The notes under the pieces are model-generated. The model ran no database searches. It was given only the letters and a program-made list of their open reading frames with translations, and was not told where the DNA came from. The translations under genes and the position numbers were made by a program. DNA of 16,940 bases from JADFWK01 sp035527895 (GTDB lineage: Bacteria; Desulfobacterota; DSM-4660; Desulfatiglandales; B25-G16), in contig DATKZQ010000142.1 in assembly GCA_035527895.1 (NCBI GenBank), positions 1 to 16,940 of the forward strand. The letters are read 5' to 3'. Shown here piece after piece: positions 7,913 through 15,307 of this stretch. The number at the start of each line of letters is the position of its first letter. Position 1 is the stretch's first letter.

Positions 7913-8024
7913 ATCTTCTTTCTCCCCGGTAGAAGGATTTCATCGCGTCCCTAGATTACCCGTCGTCCGAAAAAGCGCTACCCTGTATTTCCGTGATTCA
8001 GGATCTTTCACTCGTGGGTCGGCC

Positions 8025-8255
8025 ATGCTGTATCCCTATCTTGAAAGGGCCGCTTCCAGGCCGAGGGCCGTGCTCGGCATGTTCGACATGTCGGCCCGGC
8101 CGCACGTGCCAGAAGGCACGCTCACCTTTGCGGTTCCCATGAACACATTCGTGCGGATGGTTGAGGATATGGATGAGAGCTTAATCATCACCCATTCCGG
8201 GGAGAAGATAACAAAGAGAATTAGTTTCAAAAACGTCTGGCAATTGTTCCATTAG
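8025..8255 (+). pseudogene. Probable C-terminal fragment of a DUF169-family protein
   Basis: The 76-residue frame reads RAVLGMFDMSARPHVPEG, LTFAVPMNTFVRMVEDMDES, then LIITHSGEKITKR. This resembles the C-terminal end of DUF169 proteins, common in anaerobic deltaproteobacteria and archaea, with the usual pattern of SARxxVP, LTFxVP and a MDESFLIT-like block. Full DUF169 proteins have well over 200 residues, and the bases before 8025 do not read through as the rest. There is no ribosome site before the ATG. It is therefore probably a truncated relic. The family assignment comes from memory of the motif pattern and is moderate. Confidence 0.45.
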
Positions 8256-8369
8256 AAGCATATCAAAATGAAACAATAGAGAGCTTGTTCCGAAATATTT
8301 GGGATTTTGTTTTATAGTGTGGTCATTTTAAGCTTTTTCACTTTATATGTATGGAAAAGGAGAATACTC

Positions 8370-8941
8370 ATGAAGATAGATATTGAACCCAGGGCTTTTG
8401 CGTTGCCCACGCCTGTCTGGGTTATCGGCACCTATGACAAGGAGGGAAAGCCAAACGCCATGACTGCCGCCTGGGGAGGGATTTGCTGTTCCAAGCCGCC
8501 CTGTGTGGGCATCTCCGTGCAGAAGGTGAGGCACACCTTTGATAGTATCAATCTACGAAAAGCCTTTACCGTAAACGTGCCGTCAGAGGATTATGCCCAG
8601 GAGGCCGACTATTTCGGGATTGGATCGGGAAAAAAGCTGATAAGTTTGCGGCCACCGGCCTGACTGCGGTGAAAAGCAAACTCGTGGATGCCCCCTATAT
8701 AGATGAGTTTCCGCTCATATTGGAGTGCAAGGTTGTCCATGCCATAGAGATCGGAATCCACACCCTGTTTATGGGTGAAATCGTTGGCATCAAGGCGGAT
8801 GAAGCAGTGCTCGGTGAAAAGGACCTTCCCGACATTAAAAAGGTACACCCCATGGTTTACACCCCGGAGGTTCGCACCTATTACGGAATCGGCCAGTTTA
8901 TCGGCAAGGCCTTTGCTATCGGCAAGAAATTCGGCAGCTAG
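8370..8941 (+). CDS. Flavoredoxin-like flavin reductase domain protein, interrupted by a one-base frame change
   Basis: AAAAGGAG at 8355-8362 precedes ATG 8370, a better start than the upstream ATG at 8307. The first frame (8370-8663) reads the N-terminal FMN-binding split-barrel part: FALPTPVWVIGTYDKEGKPN, MTAAWGGICCSKPPCVGISV and FTVNVPSEDYA. At 8630-8636 the codons GGA AAA AAG precede a shift; one base back, GCT GAT AAG TTT continues as ADKFAATGLTAVKSKLVDAPY to the stop at 8941, ending in YYGIGQFIGKAFAIGKKFG. The joined product would be about 190 residues, the usual flavoredoxin length, with nothing missing. It would bind FMN and serve electron transfer. Either one base has been lost in the homopolymer (mutation or sequencing error) or a programmed -1 shift joins the frames on A AAA AAG. 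Confidence 0.8.
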
Positions 8942-9073
8942 GTAACGAACACCTCTGCTCGGCGGCGCTTCCTATTTCCTGAATGGCGACCCCCGACCCC
9001 TGCTAGGCAGCTCAAGTCCTGCCCAGCGGGATGCTCCTCAAGCTTGGCGCCTATTAATCCCTGCTTGCTGAAC

Positions 9074-9085
9074 CATGATATCATG
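9074..9085. repeat. 12-bp perfect palindrome between convergent genes
   Basis: CATGATATCATG is its own reverse complement. It lies between the ends of the flavoredoxin-like gene (plus) and the MFS gene (minus). It may be chance, a protein-binding site or part of a transcript end; no T-run follows on either strand. Confidence 0.35.
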
Positions 9086-9108
9086 ACAATTCGGCGACCT
9101 TTTTTCCA

Positions 9109-10338
9109 TCAAGCGTCCCTGATCAGCGGTCTTAGGAATGAAGTCAATATGAGCGCGGCAATAGCGAATCCGGCCAAACTGAAAAAAACTAACCGATAGC
9201 TAGAAACCAAATCAAATATGTACCCCGCCAAGATCGGACCAATCGCACCTCCAACGGTTCCGCTGAAGACAACAATACCAAAGAGGGCACCGTGGGAACT
9301 GATCCCGAACAGCTCGGCAACTATCGGTGAGATTACGGTAAAAAAGCCGCCGTGGGCAAGGGCATATACCACGGCGAACACGTACAACATCCACAGCTCC
9401 TTGGAGACTTGCAGCCAAAGGAAACTGCCGATCAAGATAAAGAAGCAAATAATCATTAACTTCTTGTTACCAATTCTGTCGATGGCAACCCCCGTTGCCA
9501 GACGTCCGACCATGCTCACACCACCAATCGCAGATAAAACGCCGGCCGCTAATACAGCGGAGATACCAAGGTCCATGGCGTGCGGGACAATATGTACAAA
9601 TACGGTGATGGCACAGGAAACGGTGAGTAGATTTATGACACAAATCATCCAAAACTGCTTGGTGAGAATTGCTTCACGAATAGAAAGTCCCTTTTCTGGC
9701 AGATCTAGATCACTTTCCGTCGTCTGCTCATCACCATCTGGCAATAGTTTCATTTGACTTGGATCCCGACGCAGTAGTTGACCGCTTGATATGATCAAGA
9801 CCAGCACAAGAATACCGATAATACTATAAGCAGTGCGCCAGCCATATTGAGCGATGAGTATACTTGTCAGCAATGGCATAATCAATTGGCCGGTGCCAGT
9901 CCCCACTTTAACAATACCGGTCATCACTCCCCTTCGCTTGACAAACCACCGGGCCGTGGTTGTTAATGGGATTACATCAATTGAGCCGAAGCCGATACCG
10001 ACGAAAACGCCATAGAATACATATAGCTGCCATACCGTACTGAGCTGAGACATCAGCAAATAACCCAAACCAAAACACGAGCCGGTGACTGTCATGATCA
10101 GTCTAGGCCCAAACCGATCGTTTAGGTTCCCAACCAAGATAGCGAGCGAGCCTGAGAGAAGGAAAGCTGCGGAAGAGGCACCTGAAATGGTGGCTCTCGA
10201 CCAGCCAAACTCGACGAGGAACGCCTTGAAAAAGACGCCAAATGTTCCAGATGTGCCGATGCCCAACCCTTGAATAGCGAAACAACCGGCCACCACAATG
10301 TAACCGTAGAAGAGTTTTGACCTTCTATTCTCCACCAT
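9109..10338 (-). CDS. Major facilitator superfamily transporter (oxalate/formate antiporter or monocarboxylate type)
   Basis: About 409 residues from the preferred start form a 12-helix inner-membrane transporter. The N terminus RRSKLFYGYIVVAGCFAIQG is typical of the monocarboxylate/oxalate-formate antiporter branch. The MFS loop 2-3 motif is visible as GNLNDRFGPRLIM, and its second-half counterpart as GRLATGVAIDRIGNKKLMI. A cytoplasmic loop with acidic residues (DGDEQTTESDLDLPEKG) separates the two six-helix halves. A longer frame starts at ATG 10416, but those 26 extra residues look non-native; ATG 10338 starts right at the family N terminus, with GGGAAG about ten bases upstream. The substrate is probably an organic anion such as a monocarboxylate, but the sequence does not fix it. 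The gene stands alone on the minus strand. Confidence 0.85.
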   Translation of the reverse strand: MVENRRSKLFYGYIVVAGCFAIQGLGIGTSGTFGVFFKAFLVEFGWSRATISGASSAAFLLSGSLAILVGNLNDRFGPRLIMTVTGSCFGLGYLLMSQLSTVWQLYVFYGVFVGIGFGSIDVIPLTTTARWFVKRRGVMTGIVKVGTGTGQLIMPLLTSILIAQYGWRTAYSIIGILVLVLIISSGQLLRRDPSQMKLLPDGDEQTTESDLDLPEKGLSIREAILTKQFWMICVINLLTVSCAITVFVHIVPHAMDLGISAVLAAGVLSAIGGVSMVGRLATGVAIDRIGNKKLMIICFFILIGSFLWLQVSKELWMLYVFAVVYALAHGGFFTVISPIVAELFGISSHGALFGIVVFSGTVGGAIGPILAGYIFDLVSSYRLVFFSLAGFAIAALILTSFLRPLIRDA

Positions 10339-10449
10339 AGATGAAAAGCTTCCCTTTAATAAATAGGTGATTCCCCGCTTTGCCGGGTGAAACAATGGAA
10401 ACAAAACCTCCCACATGCATCATTAACATCCAAATATGCGAGGTTTGAG

Positions 10450-10638
10450 GTAAAAAATTATCGAAGCTTACATGACACGAAAACCGATTGCAAGTATCAT
10501 GTGGTTTTTATCCCCGAGAAACGGAAGAAGAGATGTGGGGTATTACGAAACCATCTTGGTCATATGTTTCAATAACGGGCAAGGCAATGGGAATCACAGA
10601 TAGGGGAGGGATATCTGCAGTTAGACGACATGAAATAG
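10450..10638 (+). pseudogene. Remnant of an IS200/IS605-type Y1 transposase (tnpA)
   Basis: One frame reads NYRSLHDTKTDCKYHVVFIP, then EKRKKRCGVLRNHLGHMFQ, a stop (TAA 10573-10575), then in the same frame RARQWESQIGEGYLQLDDM and a second stop. This matches the N-terminal half of TnpA proteins (KYHVVFIPKYRKK, LRKHLG, FRELARQKE, IEEGHLMPDHVHM). The initiating ATG seems replaced by GTA at 10450. The metal-binding HUH motif is eroded to DDM, and the catalytic tyrosine half is missing. It is dead as a gene but marks past IS200/IS605 activity beside the repeats and the broken nitroreductase gene. Intact TnpA has roughly 130-150 residues. Confidence 0.75.
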
Positions 10639-10681
10639 GGGCAGGTTACACTTTGAGTCCAGATATGGTGACCTCAGGGCC

Positions 10682-10701
10682 TTTGCCATGTTTCGGGATC
10701 A
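10682..10701 (+). repeat. 20-bp direct repeat, copy 1
   Basis: TTTGCCATGTTTCGGGATCA occurs here and again at 11606-11625 in the same orientation. The two copies flank the broken nitroreductase gene. No longer similarity extends on either side beyond a base or two. It could be an insertion-element end, a dispersed intergenic repeat unit or a recombination scar. The rest of 10639-10862 shows no gene. Confidence 0.6.
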
Positions 10702-10862
10702 AGCACTGCTTCTGCCCCAAGCACCCGGCAAACGGGCGTCAATAAACCCTTCTTTTTTACCCCTTCCTTTCTCAACCAACTTCTGAAATCTGCATGCTTG
10801 ACCCTACCCCCTTGAATCTGTCAAATGCCAAACTCGCTTTTGTTGGCTTCTCTGCGTAATCA

Positions 10863-11484
10863 CTACCGCTTGGGATATCCCACCGATTGTGCGAGGATGA
10901 TCTTCTGATCCGATCGCAATCTCATCGCCTTGGCCAGGGCTGGCCTGTCAATTAGCGCACGCACAAAAGTCGCCAATCCTTCGGAAGCACAGTATAGGTA
11001 AACATTCTGGCTAATGAAGCCCGTATCTGCGGCCGAATAGAAGACCTTTTGCTCATCTGTCGCCTTACCCATTCCGGAGAAATCGGCCACATAGACAAGG
11101 TTCACAGGCACCTCCTGCACGACCCGCTGACGCCCAGTCACAGCCCGGATGTCTTCTGCCAAAACCGGCTTCAACGTGTGTGCCCGCGTAGATATCGATT
11201 TCCTGCCAATTGCGCGCAGATGGCGCAGTACGCTTTCCCGAATCCGGGCGGTTAACACCGAAAGCCGCCCACAGCATATTTGAAAGCACCTGCATGGGCA
11301 ACTGGTCAGTACTGAATGAGCGCGAAGATCTTCTATCCTTCAACACCTGCATCAGGGGTCTACCGCTGTGTATTTGGGGCTCCAAAAGCTGGATTGCCTT
11401 GAATTCCTGCGCAGAAGTTACGGTGGGGCACATGAGCAGTACTGTCAGCACCAAGCGAGCGGCTAGAAACGATGGTGGTTTCAT
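10863..11484 (-). pseudogene. Exported nitroreductase-family (SagB-like) protein, broken by an internal deletion/frameshift
   Basis: The 5' part (minus, from ATG 11484) has a strong ribosome site (GGAGGGAGGAG just upstream), a signal peptide (PPSFLAARLVLTVLLMCP, then TSAQ) and the nitroreductase N-terminal half: LKDRRSSRSFSTDQLPMQVL, NMLWAAFGVNRP, TAPSARNWQEIDIY. Near 11180-11191 the frame changes, and the rest continues as AHTLKPVLAEDIRAVTG, VNLVYVADFSGMGKA, YSAADTGFISQNVYLYCASE and KIILAQSVGYPKR to the stop at 10863. The family normally has about a dozen more residues between IDIY and AHTLKP, so a small out-of-frame deletion is likely. The fold would bind FMN and reduce substrates in the periplasm. 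As read, it makes only a truncated 139-residue product without the second half of the fold. Confidence 0.75.
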
Positions 11485-11986
11485 GATACTCCTCCCTCCA
11501 GTTTGGTTATCATTAACGTAGGGACTGGCTTCGTAAACTCTCGCATCTTACTTTTTGCAGCCATCTAACGATATGTCAAGAAATGATCGTGCGGAGTTCA
11601 ACTCTTTTGCCATGTTTCGGGATCAGACTCTTAGCCTAAATATAGGCACGCACACCTTTGAACGCTACTGCCACGAAAAGCCTCGCCAAAACCGTTCCTT
11701 CAGTAAATGAATATCCAATTTTCTAGCCCCTTGGAAGTGTTTGCGATATACTCGCAGCTTACAGGGGAGCTAGCATTGAAATGACCCTTGTCCGTAAGGT
11801 GCCACAGACTGAATTGACACGTCAGATACAAGCATAGCATCTGGTGAGCCCAAAGGGGTATAGCTGATTTCCCGGCCCGTTACACGAAATGGTCGATTCG
11901 GGCCAAAGAGATAAAATTCCGGATAAACTGTTGTTTAAGGGAGGGGAAAAATAACGGATACAGCGTGGTATTTCAGGCTCTTCCAC
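11485..11986. other. Intergenic region between divergent genes
   Basis: No gene is recognisable on either strand. It should carry the promoter of the broken nitroreductase gene (minus) and of the methyltransferase-like gene (plus). It contains the second 20-bp direct repeat (11606-11625). GGCCCG (about 11873-11878) and CGGGCC (about 11899-11904) form a six-base-pair inverted repeat around a loop of about 20 bases. AAGGGAGGGG at 11937-11946 is a ribosome-site-like run 41 bases before ATG 11987. No clear -35/-10 pair was confirmed. Confidence 0.35.
11606..11625 (+). repeat. 20-bp direct repeat, copy 2
   Basis: This is a perfect second copy of TTTGCCATGTTTCGGGATCA, 924 bases downstream of the first and in the same orientation, on the other side of the broken nitroreductase gene. 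Flanking bases differ between copies. Confidence 0.6.
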
Positions 11987-12499
11987 ATGCCTATCCTAAA
12001 TGTGCTCATCAGTATGGTTCTCTTTAGGATCATAAATGCAAAGAGGATGACCTCTTCAGGTCCTGGCAGATCTTGGGCAATAGTCTATTTCATAGGGCTC
12101 ATTCTTTGGTGCGTATTGATGTGGTTCGTCCCCTTTAGCCTTAATGTGGCCTTCTGGATCGGTATTTGTGTTATGGTCTCCGGACAAGTTGTCTTTACCC
12201 TGGGCTACAGTGCCATGAGAGAACATCCGGAGAAAAATAAAGTTGTTGTGGACTGGGGTATCTATAAGTTCAGCAGACACTCCCATGTCCTCGCAGGTAA
12301 GGTCACCAACCTGGGCGCGATTATTACGGGTTGGAACTTTAATTCACCTATGTACGTCATTCTATGGGCCTGCTTTGCTTTAGACATCATCGTTACTCAT
12401 TTCGGTATCCTGAGCGAGGAAAGAATAAACCAAGAAAAATTCGGGCAAGAGTATGAGGATTATATGAAACGTGTGCCAAGGTATCTTTTTATGAAGTAG
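11987..12499 (+). CDS. Isoprenylcysteine carboxyl methyltransferase-like integral membrane methyltransferase
   Basis: This 170-residue protein has about five hydrophobic segments (near 3-17, 31-50, 53-73, 102-115 and 121-140). The C-terminal signature of the ICMT/PEMT-like family is visible: GIYKFSRHSHVLAGKVTNLG, then GILSEERINQEKFGQEYEDYM and RVPRYL. This region binds S-adenosylmethionine and methylates lipid-like or other membrane substrates. The usual RHPMY core reads RHSHV here, a notable change. The ATG at 11987 lacks a ribosome site, whereas AAGGGAGGGG at 11937-11946 is correctly placed for an in-frame ATA at 11951, giving TDTAWYFRLFH before the annotated start. The true start may therefore be a rare ATA or a mutated ATG. 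Substrate unknown. Confidence 0.75.
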   Translation: MPILNVLISMVLFRIINAKRMTSSGPGRSWAIVYFIGLILWCVLMWFVPFSLNVAFWIGICVMVSGQVVFTLGYSAMREHPEKNKVVVDWGIYKFSRHSHVLAGKVTNLGAIITGWNFNSPMYVILWACFALDIIVTHFGILSEERINQEKFGQEYEDYMKRVPRYLFMK

Positions 12500-12683
12500 A
12501 GACATGAATTAAGAAAGCCAAAGTCCCTGTCATTTCAAGAGGTAGGCAGTTGAACCAGCCCGGTATTTTGTATACTGCAGTTTTTGGAAACTCGGAACTC
12601 GAAGCGAGAAATCTCTGGCCCAGCCATAACAGATACGAATTTCCAAAATTGTAACACTTTACCTCTTTGAAATTAATCTTAAG

Positions 12684-13042
12684 CCGAGCATGGGAATATC
12701 TTTTTTTGACTCTGTCCCTGGCCCAGACCTGGCTCATAAGGCATGAGTAAGGAGAACTGAGATGTGAGATACTCTCGTATCCATACAACACTCCGGAAGC
12801 TGCGCGCCAGGGCAGGCCTCCCATCGTTCAGAGGAGTGGGCGTTTCAAAACGGCGCACACAGGCTGGTACCTTAGTGCTAAGGCTTATGGGGAGGTGCGT
12901 CGGTTTGAAACGGCCCTGTACGGGGCCTTGTTTAGAGGGCAGAGCAAAAAAAGATATTCCCATGCTCGGTTGCCTGGGTTCCGTTACGAATAGCCACCGG
13001 GCATTAGCAGATGGACAGGAGCGCCACCTTTTCAAAGAGCTA
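12684..13042 (+). repeat. Foldback repeat, copy 2 (perfect outer stem)
   Basis: This is the second copy of the element at 433-794, same orientation. The outer arms, 12684-12714 and 12940-12969, are perfectly complementary except for one extra base (GACTCTG against GCTCTG). The inner arms, 12838-12858 and 12895-12916, pair over about 21 bases. Compared with copy 1, the base pair 443:706 (G-C) has become 12695:12958 (A-T), a compensatory change, and two mismatched positions in copy 1 are paired here. Similarity extends about 73 bases past the right arm, ending at GAGCTA (13037-13042). It lies in a 787-base stretch without a gene, between the methyltransferase-like and DUF3786 genes. Bases 12500-12683 show nothing else recognisable. 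Confidence 0.8.
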
Positions 13043-13112
13043 AAGTGTTACCAAAAACTTAAAACTCAAAACATGTGATCGGTGGAAAGAAAAATCAACG
13101 TGAATGCACAAT

Positions 13113-13153
13113 TTAGCTGGGACTCTTGGACCTGCGCCTCTGGCGCGAGCTAA
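13113..13153 (+). other. Hairpin upstream of DUF3786 gene
   Basis: TTAGCT (13113-13118) pairs with AGCTAA (13148-13153), and inside it GCGCC (13134-13138) pairs with GGCGC (13142-13146) around a three-base loop. It lies about 130 bases before the DUF3786 start and has no T-run, so it is not a classical terminator. It may be a leader structure or chance. Confidence 0.3.
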
Positions 13154-13286
13154 GCAGTTATTTGAATGGGATCGCCTTGAAATGAAAAGTAAGAATTCAT
13201 CCAGTCAGTAGTCTACCGGCGCCCCCAAGTAGCTCGAACTGGTACTGGTAATGTTCGCAACGTGATGCCCTTTTGGAAGAACAACT

Positions 13287-13919
13287 ATGGCAGATCAATC
13301 ATCCGTATTTGAGAAAACTTACAAGGCGTATCTGGAACAGGTAACGAAGATAGATTTGACGTCTATCCAGGAAAAGCTCGGAGTGGAAGTAGAGGGAAAT
13401 GCCATTATAATCCCCTTATTTGGCAAGCCGACTCGGGTTTCTGCAAGGGGCATTATCGACCAGTCGGGGCAGCGACCGTCCTTTGATATCTGCGTTATTC
13501 TGTGCAAGTATCTTCTTTTGTGCCCGGATAGTATCCCAAAAGAGACTGAATGGACAGCCTATAGGGATTTCAAGGACGCTGGTCCTCTCACTACGTATTT
13601 TGCAAATGACGTAGAACGATCCATTGCCGCACAGTTCTCGGGAAGGCTGAGGGAGCTTGAAACGGCGGGCAAGGCATTGGGAGGATGTCCCCCTGAAATG
13701 GACCTCTCCAATGACTTGTCTATGCGATTCGAGGCCCTCCCGCGGGTTTCCCTTCTTATGCTGTATAACGACGCCGATGAGGAATTCTCCGCACAATGCT
13801 CCGTGCTTTTCCAAAGGCGTGCGGAAACATATCTGGATGCCGAATGTTTGGCCATGGTTGGACGATTGCTTTTTACTAAGCTGGAAACGGCGGCCGAAGG
13901 AATGCTCATAAGTAGATAG
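13287..13919 (+). CDS. DUF3786 domain protein
   Basis: The 210-residue soluble protein matches the DUF3786 pattern known mainly from deltaproteobacteria and other anaerobes: WTAYRDFKDAGPLTTYFAND near residues 91-110, LPRVSLLMLYNDADEEFSAQ near 151-170, and LFQRRAETYLDAECLAMVGR near 174-193. Two or three cysteines are scattered, with no clear cluster. The family's function is not known to me; members often sit near corrinoid or acetyl-CoA pathway genes, but none are visible here. GGAAGA at 13275-13280 gives a reasonable ribosome site six bases before the ATG. It is followed 40 bases later by a small membrane protein gene on the same strand, possibly the same transcript. Confidence 0.85.
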   Translation: MADQSSVFEKTYKAYLEQVTKIDLTSIQEKLGVEVEGNAIIIPLFGKPTRVSARGIIDQSGQRPSFDICVILCKYLLLCPDSIPKETEWTAYRDFKDAGPLTTYFANDVERSIAAQFSGRLRELETAGKALGGCPPEMDLSNDLSMRFEALPRVSLLMLYNDADEEFSAQCSVLFQRRAETYLDAECLAMVGRLLFTKLETAAEGMLISR

Positions 13920-13959
13920 TTGCTGGCCGGCAAGAAAAAAACTCAGGAGGGGGGAGCTT

Positions 13960-14334
13960 ATGGAGCTTTTTTTTCGGTGGTTTTTCGGGCTTGGCGTTTT
14001 CGCGTTAGGCCTCGGTTGGCTATTAATTTACTTTTTTTTGGAGATCGTGCGCATCCACATTAGGGCAAAAGCGGGTGAGCGCGGCGAGCATGCTGAAGGG
14101 AGACGAGTGAGGCTTCGTCGTCTACTCCTTAACATCACAATCTCATCTCTCTGCCACAAAAAGCAGTCATTAGGCGCTGAGGCGCGCCCCATGTACTTCC
14201 TCCACTCATCGGAAAAATCCGAACACGGGACAGCCTTTGCGGTAATTATTGGCAGCAACAAGGCGGTGTGGTATATGTTAGGCGCCGCACAAAACTATGA
14301 TACTGTCAATACCAATGGAGAAAGACGAAGATGA
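13960..14334 (+). CDS. Small hypothetical protein with one N-terminal membrane segment
   Basis: The 124-residue frame begins with one strong hydrophobic segment (about residues 4-31, rich in Phe, Leu and Gly), followed by a basic stretch (VRIHIRAKAGERGEHAEGRR). The C-terminal half resembles nothing I know, and its composition looks less protein-like, so it may be a decayed or shifted tail. The ribosome site AGGAGGGGGGAG at 13946-13957 is very strong and well placed for ATG 13960, which supports real translation at least of the start. Its stop overlaps the nitrilase start (ATGA at 14331-14334), suggesting translational coupling. Function unknown; it could be a membrane peptide or serve mainly to couple translation of the next gene. 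Confidence 0.5.
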   Translation: MELFFRWFFGLGVFALGLGWLLIYFFLEIVRIHIRAKAGERGEHAEGRRVRLRRLLLNITISSLCHKKQSLGAEARPMYFLHSSEKSEHGTAFAVIIGSNKAVWYMLGAAQNYDTVNTNGERRR

Positions 14335-15293
14335 CCAACAGCTTCCCTTCAGTTAAAGTCGCCGTCGTTCAGGCAGCTCCGGTTCTGTTCAATCGCGAGG
14401 CAACGGTGGATAAGGCCTGTCAGCTCATCGGAGAGGCCGCGGGAAAAGGTTCACAGTTAGTACTATTCCCGGAGGCCTTTATCCCCGCCTACCCGCGCGG
14501 TTTAAGCTTTGGTATGGTGGTGGGCTCCCGAAGCCCGGAAGGACGTCGTACGTGGCAAGTGTACTGGGACAACGCGGTAGAAGTACCGAGTCCTGCCATT
14601 GAGGCCCTGGGCACTGCCGTTCAGGAGGCCGGTGTTTATATGGCTATTGGTGTCATCGAGCGCGACAGCCGGTTCAGCAGGGGCACGCTCTATTGTACGC
14701 TCCTTTACTTCGGCCCGGACGGGCAGTTGCTGGGCAAACACCGAAAACTCAAACCGACCGGTGCGGAACGTTTGATCTGGGGCGAGGGAGACGGGAGCAC
14801 CTTGGCGGCGTTCGATACGGAACTGGGAAGGGTCGGCGGGCTGATCTGCTGGGAAAACTACATGCCGATGGCCCGTATGGCCATGTACGGCAAGGGCGTC
14901 GAACTCTACCTGGCCCCCACGGCAGATGCCAGGGATACCTGGCAGTGCACCTTGCGCCATATCGCCTGTGAGGGGCGTTGCTTTGTATTGGGCTGCAATC
15001 AATTCGTAAGGAAAGACATGTATCCACCCAATCTAGAAGGAGTTGATGAGCTGAGTGAACAACCGGATGTGATATGCCGGGGTGGCAGCGTTATTGTCTC
15101 ACCATTTGGCGAGGTTCTGGCAGGTCCGCTCTATGATCAGGAAGGTATCCTATATGCCGAACTTGACATGGGGGAGATTGTGAGGGGGAAGGTTGATTTT
15201 GACGTCGTCGGTCACTATGCAAGGCCCGATGTTTTTCAACTGATCGTCAACGAAAAACCAATGCCTCCGGTGGTGGAGAAGAAGGCGAAGTGA
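14331..15293 (+). CDS. Nitrilase (carbon-nitrogen hydrolase family)
   Basis: This 320-residue enzyme belongs to the nitrilase superfamily, true nitrilase branch, which converts nitriles to carboxylic acids plus ammonia. The catalytic triad is visible: Glu48 in LFPEAFIPAYPRG, Lys139 in GKHRKLKPTGAERLIWGEGD, and Cys173 in GGLICWENYMPMAR. The PAYPRG segment and the KPTGAER-WGEGDG run are typical of nitrilases rather than amidases or carbamoylases. The Lys-Cys spacing of 34 residues equals that known for nitrilases. There is no signal peptide, so it is cytoplasmic. It overlaps the upstream small ORF by four bases, and its TGA overlaps a possible GTG start of the glycosylase. Whether it acts on nitriles or cyanide is not shown. 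Confidence 0.92.
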   Translation: MTNSFPSVKVAVVQAAPVLFNREATVDKACQLIGEAAGKGSQLVLFPEAFIPAYPRGLSFGMVVGSRSPEGRRTWQVYWDNAVEVPSPAIEALGTAVQEAGVYMAIGVIERDSRFSRGTLYCTLLYFGPDGQLLGKHRKLKPTGAERLIWGEGDGSTLAAFDTELGRVGGLICWENYMPMARMAMYGKGVELYLAPTADARDTWQCTLRHIACEGRCFVLGCNQFVRKDMYPPNLEGVDELSEQPDVICRGGSVIVSPFGEVLAGPLYDQEGILYAELDMGEIVRGKVDFDVVGHYARPDVFQLIVNEKPMPPVVEKKAK

Positions 15294-15307
15294 TAGAAGA
15301 ATCGGGC

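Noticed and set aside
7913..7950. Possible terminator after the HtrA-like gene
   Set aside because: TCTTCT and AGAAGGA can pair imperfectly, but there is no proper T-run after the stem.
8307..8369. Upstream start for the flavoredoxin-like gene giving a hydrophobic N terminus
   Set aside because: The AAAAGGAG site directly before ATG 8370 and the family N terminus both support 8370.
10339..10416. Longer N terminus for the MFS transporter from ATG 10416
   Set aside because: The extra residues do not look like an MFS N terminus, and ATG 10338 begins at the family-typical RRSKLFYGYIVV segment.
13919..13942. Hairpin TTGC-GGCCGG-GCAA after the DUF3786 gene as terminator
   Set aside because: It is followed by A residues rather than T residues on the plus strand, and the ribosome site of the next gene follows directly.
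14502..15002. Long minus-strand frame inside the nitrilase gene
   Set aside because: The plus-strand nitrilase has a complete triad and family motifs; the minus frame is a shadow.
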